NCBI GenBank assembly: GCA_023257195.1
Contig: JALRCU010000012.1
Coordinates: forward strand, 62,001 to 126,000
DNA from: Holophagaceae bacterium
GTDB taxonomy: Bacteria; Acidobacteriota; Holophagae; Holophagales; Holophagaceae
DNA: 64,000 nt
Reading direction: 5' to 3'
The position numbers and the translations under genes are program-made. Of this stretch, positions 61,057 to 64,000 are shown piece by piece. The notes under the pieces are model-generated. The model saw nothing but the letters and a program-made list of their open reading frames with translations, had not been told where the DNA came from and did not search any database. Within the stretch, counting starts at the first letter, position 1; the number at the start of each line of letters is the position of its first letter.

Positions 61057-62103
61057 ATGAAAATTTTGATCTTAGGAGTCAATGGTTTTATCGGATCTCA
61101 TATAACTCATCGCATTCTAAATACGACCGATTGGGAAGTATATGGAATGGATCTCGGGACCAGTAAAGTGACCGAGTACTTAGGTCATCCTCGTTTCCAT
61201 TTTTCTCAAGGGGATATCACGATTTCTAGAGAGTGGATCGAACTTCATGTGAAGAAATGCGATGTCATCCTCCCCCTAGTGGCTATTGCAACGCCCGCGA
61301 CTTATGTAAAAAATCCTCTTCGCGTCTTTGAGTTAGACTTCGAGGAAAACCTGAAAGTCATTCGGCACTGTGTCAAATACAAAAAAAGAATTGTTTTTCC
61401 ATCGACGAGCGAAGTTTATGGCATGTGTCCTGACGATGAGTTTGATGAGGATAAGAGCCCCTTGGTCACTGGGCCTATCGCAATGGATCGTTGGATTTAC
61501 AGCACGTCTAAGCAACTTTTAGATCGAATCATATGGGCTTACGGGTGGCAGCAGAATCTTAGATTTACTCTTTTTAGACCCTTTAATTTTATGGGGCCAA
61601 AACTCGATAGTCTCCATGCTGCGAAAGAAGGAAGTTCTAGGCTCGTCACTCAGTTCATTTGGAACCTAATTAACGGTGAACCTCTTAAATTAGTGGATGG
61701 AGGATCTCAACGTCGATGCTTCATTGATGTGGATGATGCCATGAATGGCTTAATGATGATTCTTGAAAATAAGGATCATAAAGCGGACGGACAAATATTC
61801 AATATCGGTAATCCTCAAAATGACTATAGCGTTAAAGAGATTGCGGAAAAACTGAGAAGTATTTGGGCAGATCATCCGAAGCGAAAAGAACTTAATGTAC
61901 CACTTAGCCAAATTGAAATTTCAAGCAGCGGCGATTTTTACGGGAAAGGTTATCAGGACGTGCTCACTCGAACACCTAGTATTAATAAAATTCAACAAAC
62001 CTTTGGGTTCAAGCCCACCATTGGAATTGACGAAAGCCTGAAAAAGAGCCTCGAACATTTCCTCTTGGAGTATGCCACGATGGGACGTGACGTTGATAAC
62101 TAA
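61057..62103 (+). CDS. ArnA-dehydrogenase-like SDR (UDP-glucuronate decarboxylase type)
   Basis: A 348-residue extended SDR. GVNGFIG (7-13) binds NAD; PSTSEVYG (115-122) and Y148XXXK152 form the active site. GSQRRCFIDVDDAMNGLMMIL corresponds to the ArnA region holding the decarboxylation Arg. ArnA makes the UDP-4-keto-pentose used for 4-amino-4-deoxy-L-arabinose; here the formyltransferase half is absent. UDP-xylose synthesis is an alternative. ATG 61057 has AAGG 6 bases upstream. Overlaps the glycosyltransferase gene by 32 bases if that starts at 62072. Confidence 0.87.
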   Translation: MKILILGVNGFIGSHITHRILNTTDWEVYGMDLGTSKVTEYLGHPRFHFSQGDITISREWIELHVKKCDVILPLVAIATPATYVKNPLRVFELDFEENLKVIRHCVKYKKRIVFPSTSEVYGMCPDDEFDEDKSPLVTGPIAMDRWIYSTSKQLLDRIIWAYGWQQNLRFTLFRPFNFMGPKLDSLHAAKEGSSRLVTQFIWNLINGEPLKLVDGGSQRRCFIDVDDAMNGLMMILENKDHKADGQIFNIGNPQNDYSVKEIAEKLRSIWADHPKRKELNVPLSQIEISSSGDFYGKGYQDVLTRTPSINKIQQTFGFKPTIGIDESLKKSLEHFLLEYATMGRDVDN

Positions 62104-63808
62104 GAAACTAAAGTCAAGTTCATCCCGCTTCCTAGACATTCTTCTATGGGTATGCACTTCGATCTTAGCTCTGAGTCTAAGACCTCTATGGGAACCCGAC
62201 GAAGCTAGATATGCCGAAATAGCAAGGGAAATGGTGGCGACGGGCGATTGGCTTACGCCTCACCTCAATGGCGTCCTTTATTTTGAAAAGCCACCTCTTC
62301 AATACTGGATTTCAGCGCTATCGATTCAATGTTTTGGTGCTAATGATTGGGCTCCTAGAGCCCCTCTCGTTATTGCGGTTGGTCTTTGTATTTGGGCAAG
62401 TCGCAAAATTACCCGATTGATCAATCCTTCTTCGATCGGTTGGCCATCCCTTGCGCTCTTAAGTTCTCTGATGGGTTTCACGATGAGCCAGATCCTTACT
62501 TTAGACGCTCTTTTCACCTCGTTCCTAATGATGTCACTTGCATTCTTCCTTCAATCCGAAGTTGCAGGCGAAGCGAGACCCCGACTCTCCATAATGGCCG
62601 TTTGGACTTTCTTGGGTTTAGCTTTCTTAACGAAAGGCCCAGTGGCCCTGGTCTTGTTCGTAGGATCACTCTTTATCTATGGCTTGATTTACCAAGGAGG
62701 CTTCAGTTCTTTTCAATTACTTAGAAGAGTAGTTCGATGGGAAGGAATCTTACTTTTCACCGCCATAGTTCTCCCTTGGTTTTGGAGGGTTAATCAAGTC
62801 CACCCGGGTCATTCCTATTTCTTTTTTATTTATGAGAACTTTATTCGATACACCACCAATGAGCACGCACGGCAAGGTAGTGATATTTGGATCATCGATA
62901 AATCCTATTTTATTCTTTTTCTTTTAGCTGGCCTAATTCCTTGGACACGTTTTACTCTTGTGGGTTTATGGGAAATGAAGCCTATTCTAATGTCAAGAAA
63001 ACCCTTAGCGGCTAATAGCCCTGATCACTTGAGGCGTCTTCTTTTTATATTTTCGATCTGGGTTCTCGCTTTCTTCTCCCTCAGCGGCTCCAAGCTTCCA
63101 CCCTACATTTATCCAGTGCTATTGCCCCTTTTGCTGCTAGTCACTACTCATGAATCTTCCGAGTCTGCCCCGCTTAAACAAACTTTTATAGGCTTTGAAC
63201 TTATACTCCTTGGTGCTTTACTGTTGGGCTACCTCTGCTTAAAACTTTCTGACGCCCCATCTTTTTATTTAGCTTTTGCGCTTCTTTCAATCTTTATAGT
63301 GGCGGGCGTATTTCTTCGAATTACCTATAGACCGTCAACAAAGATATTAGCTACTGTATTGTTTTTACCTATGGTTGGGCTCTTACTCACTTTCCACATA
63401 CTTTCGGATTATATTGCACCTCAATCGGTAAAAAAATGGGTTATTCAATCTCCAGCCAATACAGAATGGGTATCCTTCGGAACCTATTTTCAAGGGATTA
63501 CTTATTATTCAAAAAAGCCTTGCCGAGTTGTCGCAGGAACTGGTGAACTTCGTTTCGGCAAGGAGCGACTGTCTTCGGAGGAGGCAGCTCTTCGTTTTTA
63601 TGAAAAACCAACTCAGATAGAACAGGCGTTAGCGGATACGCAGCGGCTATTTCCAGAAGCCCCTATAAGAATGATTGCAAAAGTTAAAATATGGAAGCTT
63701 ATCCCTCAAGGGATACAAGATCAATGGATTATTTTGGATCAAAATCAAGATTTAAACTTATTACTTGCCCCTCGTAACGCATCACAACCTCCTCCTAACA
63801 CTCGGTAA
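62072..63808 (+). CDS. ArnT-like GT-C glycosyltransferase (GT39/83 family)
   Basis: A polytopic membrane transferase of about 578 residues using polyprenyl-phosphate sugars. The first periplasmic loop has EPDEARYAEIAREM with the catalytic acidic pair, followed by GDWLTPHLNGVLYFEKPPLQYW. About 12 hydrophobic segments, then a soluble C-terminal domain. With the ArnA-like gene upstream, transfer of an aminoarabinose-type sugar to lipid A is plausible but not proven. The exact start is unclear: ATG 62072, GTG 62087 and TTG 62093 are all in frame. Confidence 0.85.
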   Translation: MPRWDVTLITKKLKSSSSRFLDILLWVCTSILALSLRPLWEPDEARYAEIAREMVATGDWLTPHLNGVLYFEKPPLQYWISALSIQCFGANDWAPRAPLVIAVGLCIWASRKITRLINPSSIGWPSLALLSSLMGFTMSQILTLDALFTSFLMMSLAFFLQSEVAGEARPRLSIMAVWTFLGLAFLTKGPVALVLFVGSLFIYGLIYQGGFSSFQLLRRVVRWEGILLFTAIVLPWFWRVNQVHPGHSYFFFIYENFIRYTTNEHARQGSDIWIIDKSYFILFLLAGLIPWTRFTLVGLWEMKPILMSRKPLAANSPDHLRRLLFIFSIWVLAFFSLSGSKLPPYIYPVLLPLLLLVTTHESSESAPLKQTFIGFELILLGALLLGYLCLKLSDAPSFYLAFALLSIFIVAGVFLRITYRPSTKILATVLFLPMVGLLLTFHILSDYIAPQSVKKWVIQSPANTEWVSFGTYFQGITYYSKKPCRVVAGTGELRFGKERLSSEEAALRFYEKPTQIEQALADTQRLFPEAPIRMIAKVKIWKLIPQGIQDQWIILDQNQDLNLLLAPRNASQPPPNTR

Positions 63809-63813
63809 ATCCT

Positions 63814-64000
63814 ATGGAGACTCAAATTAAAAATCATTCGTTCGATTCCAACCGATTTAAGTACCTGAATACTCTTATTCATGTCTATGTGGTTATTTTA
63901 ATGGTTTCAAATTTAGTGGGCCAAAAGATTACCAATTTTGGCTCCTTCAACATCATGGACTCCACTTTTGAGATTCAATTTAGTGGAGCCCAACTTCTTT
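63814..64000 (+). CDS. YhhQ/VUT-family transporter, N-terminal part (truncated by window)
   Basis: 62 codons are visible. The start of a membrane protein with LIHVYVVILMVSNLVGQKI, which is the opening of the VUT family (YhhQ imports queuosine precursors in E. coli). The gene follows the glycosyltransferase by 5 bases; the rest lies outside the window. Confidence 0.75.
   Translation, partial: METQIKNHSFDSNRFKYLNTLIHVYVVILMVSNLVGQKITNFGSFNIMDSTFEIQFSGAQLL

Overview
The window is a dense, mostly housekeeping stretch of a bacterial chromosome. The organism is a diderm: it carries TolB, the peptidoglycan-associated lipoprotein Pal, a YbgF/CpoB-type lipoprotein and ArnT/ArnA-like envelope-sugar genes. 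Base composition looks moderate to low in GC by eye. BshB1 and a BshC-like protein (bacillithiol synthesis), together with the neighbourhood bshC-bshB1-tilS-ftsH-folP-glmM, fit Acidobacteriota best, probably a compact low-GC lineage. That placement is inference from gene content and order, not a phylogeny. No prophage, insertion sequence, CRISPR array or rRNA operon was seen.

Layout. 1-9.5 kb (+): glyS (5' end outside the window), guaA, an M61 peptidase, rnhB, a Nudix hydrolase, then tolB-pal-ybgF. 9.5-14.9 kb (-): mutY, tRNA-Leu(GAG), secG, DAHP synthase, tpiA, pgk and a methyltransferase. 14.9-25.3 kb, mixed strands: rbfA-truB, nadK, a class A PBP, a DECD-box helicase, dus, thiD, truA, recR, thiL. 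25.4-42.1 kb: ferredoxin, yqeY, proS, ndk, secA, an APC permease, mltG-tlyA, a DAO-type flavoenzyme, an M50 protease, trpS, tRNA-Lys(CTT), arfB, a GNAT, a CCA-adding-type enzyme, an ALKBH-like AlkB, ispF, ruvB. 42.2-43.0 kb: two paralogous small membrane proteins of unknown function, each with a strong ribosome binding site and its own terminator. 43-47 kb: a UbiA-type prenyltransferase, an acyl-CoA synthetase, a Xer recombinase and a SOUL protein. 47-55 kb (-): pdxJ, glmM, folP, ftsH, tilS, bshB1, bshC. 55-57 kb: an unknown protein, a small Fis-type regulator, DinB, a double-CDGSH protein and another unknown. 57-64 kb (+): cinA, plsY, gpsA, a zinc-type MDR dehydrogenase, an ArnA-dehydrogenase-like enzyme, an ArnT-like glycosyltransferase and the start of a YhhQ-type transporter.

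Compactness is striking. Convergent genes repeatedly share a 4-base palindrome (CTAG or TTAA) that supplies both stop codons, and codirectional genes overlap by ATGA, GTGA or TTGA. No gene-free stretch exceeds about 200 bases. Several genes appear to start with TTG or GTG.

The observations most worth following up are the tandem small membrane proteins at 42.3-42.9 kb; a DnaA-box pair beside an AT-rich tract at 55.8 kb, where gene orientation switches from mostly minus to mostly plus (a candidate origin or DnaA-controlled site); the short BshC; and two conserved-looking unknown genes flanking the Fis/DinB/CDGSH genes.
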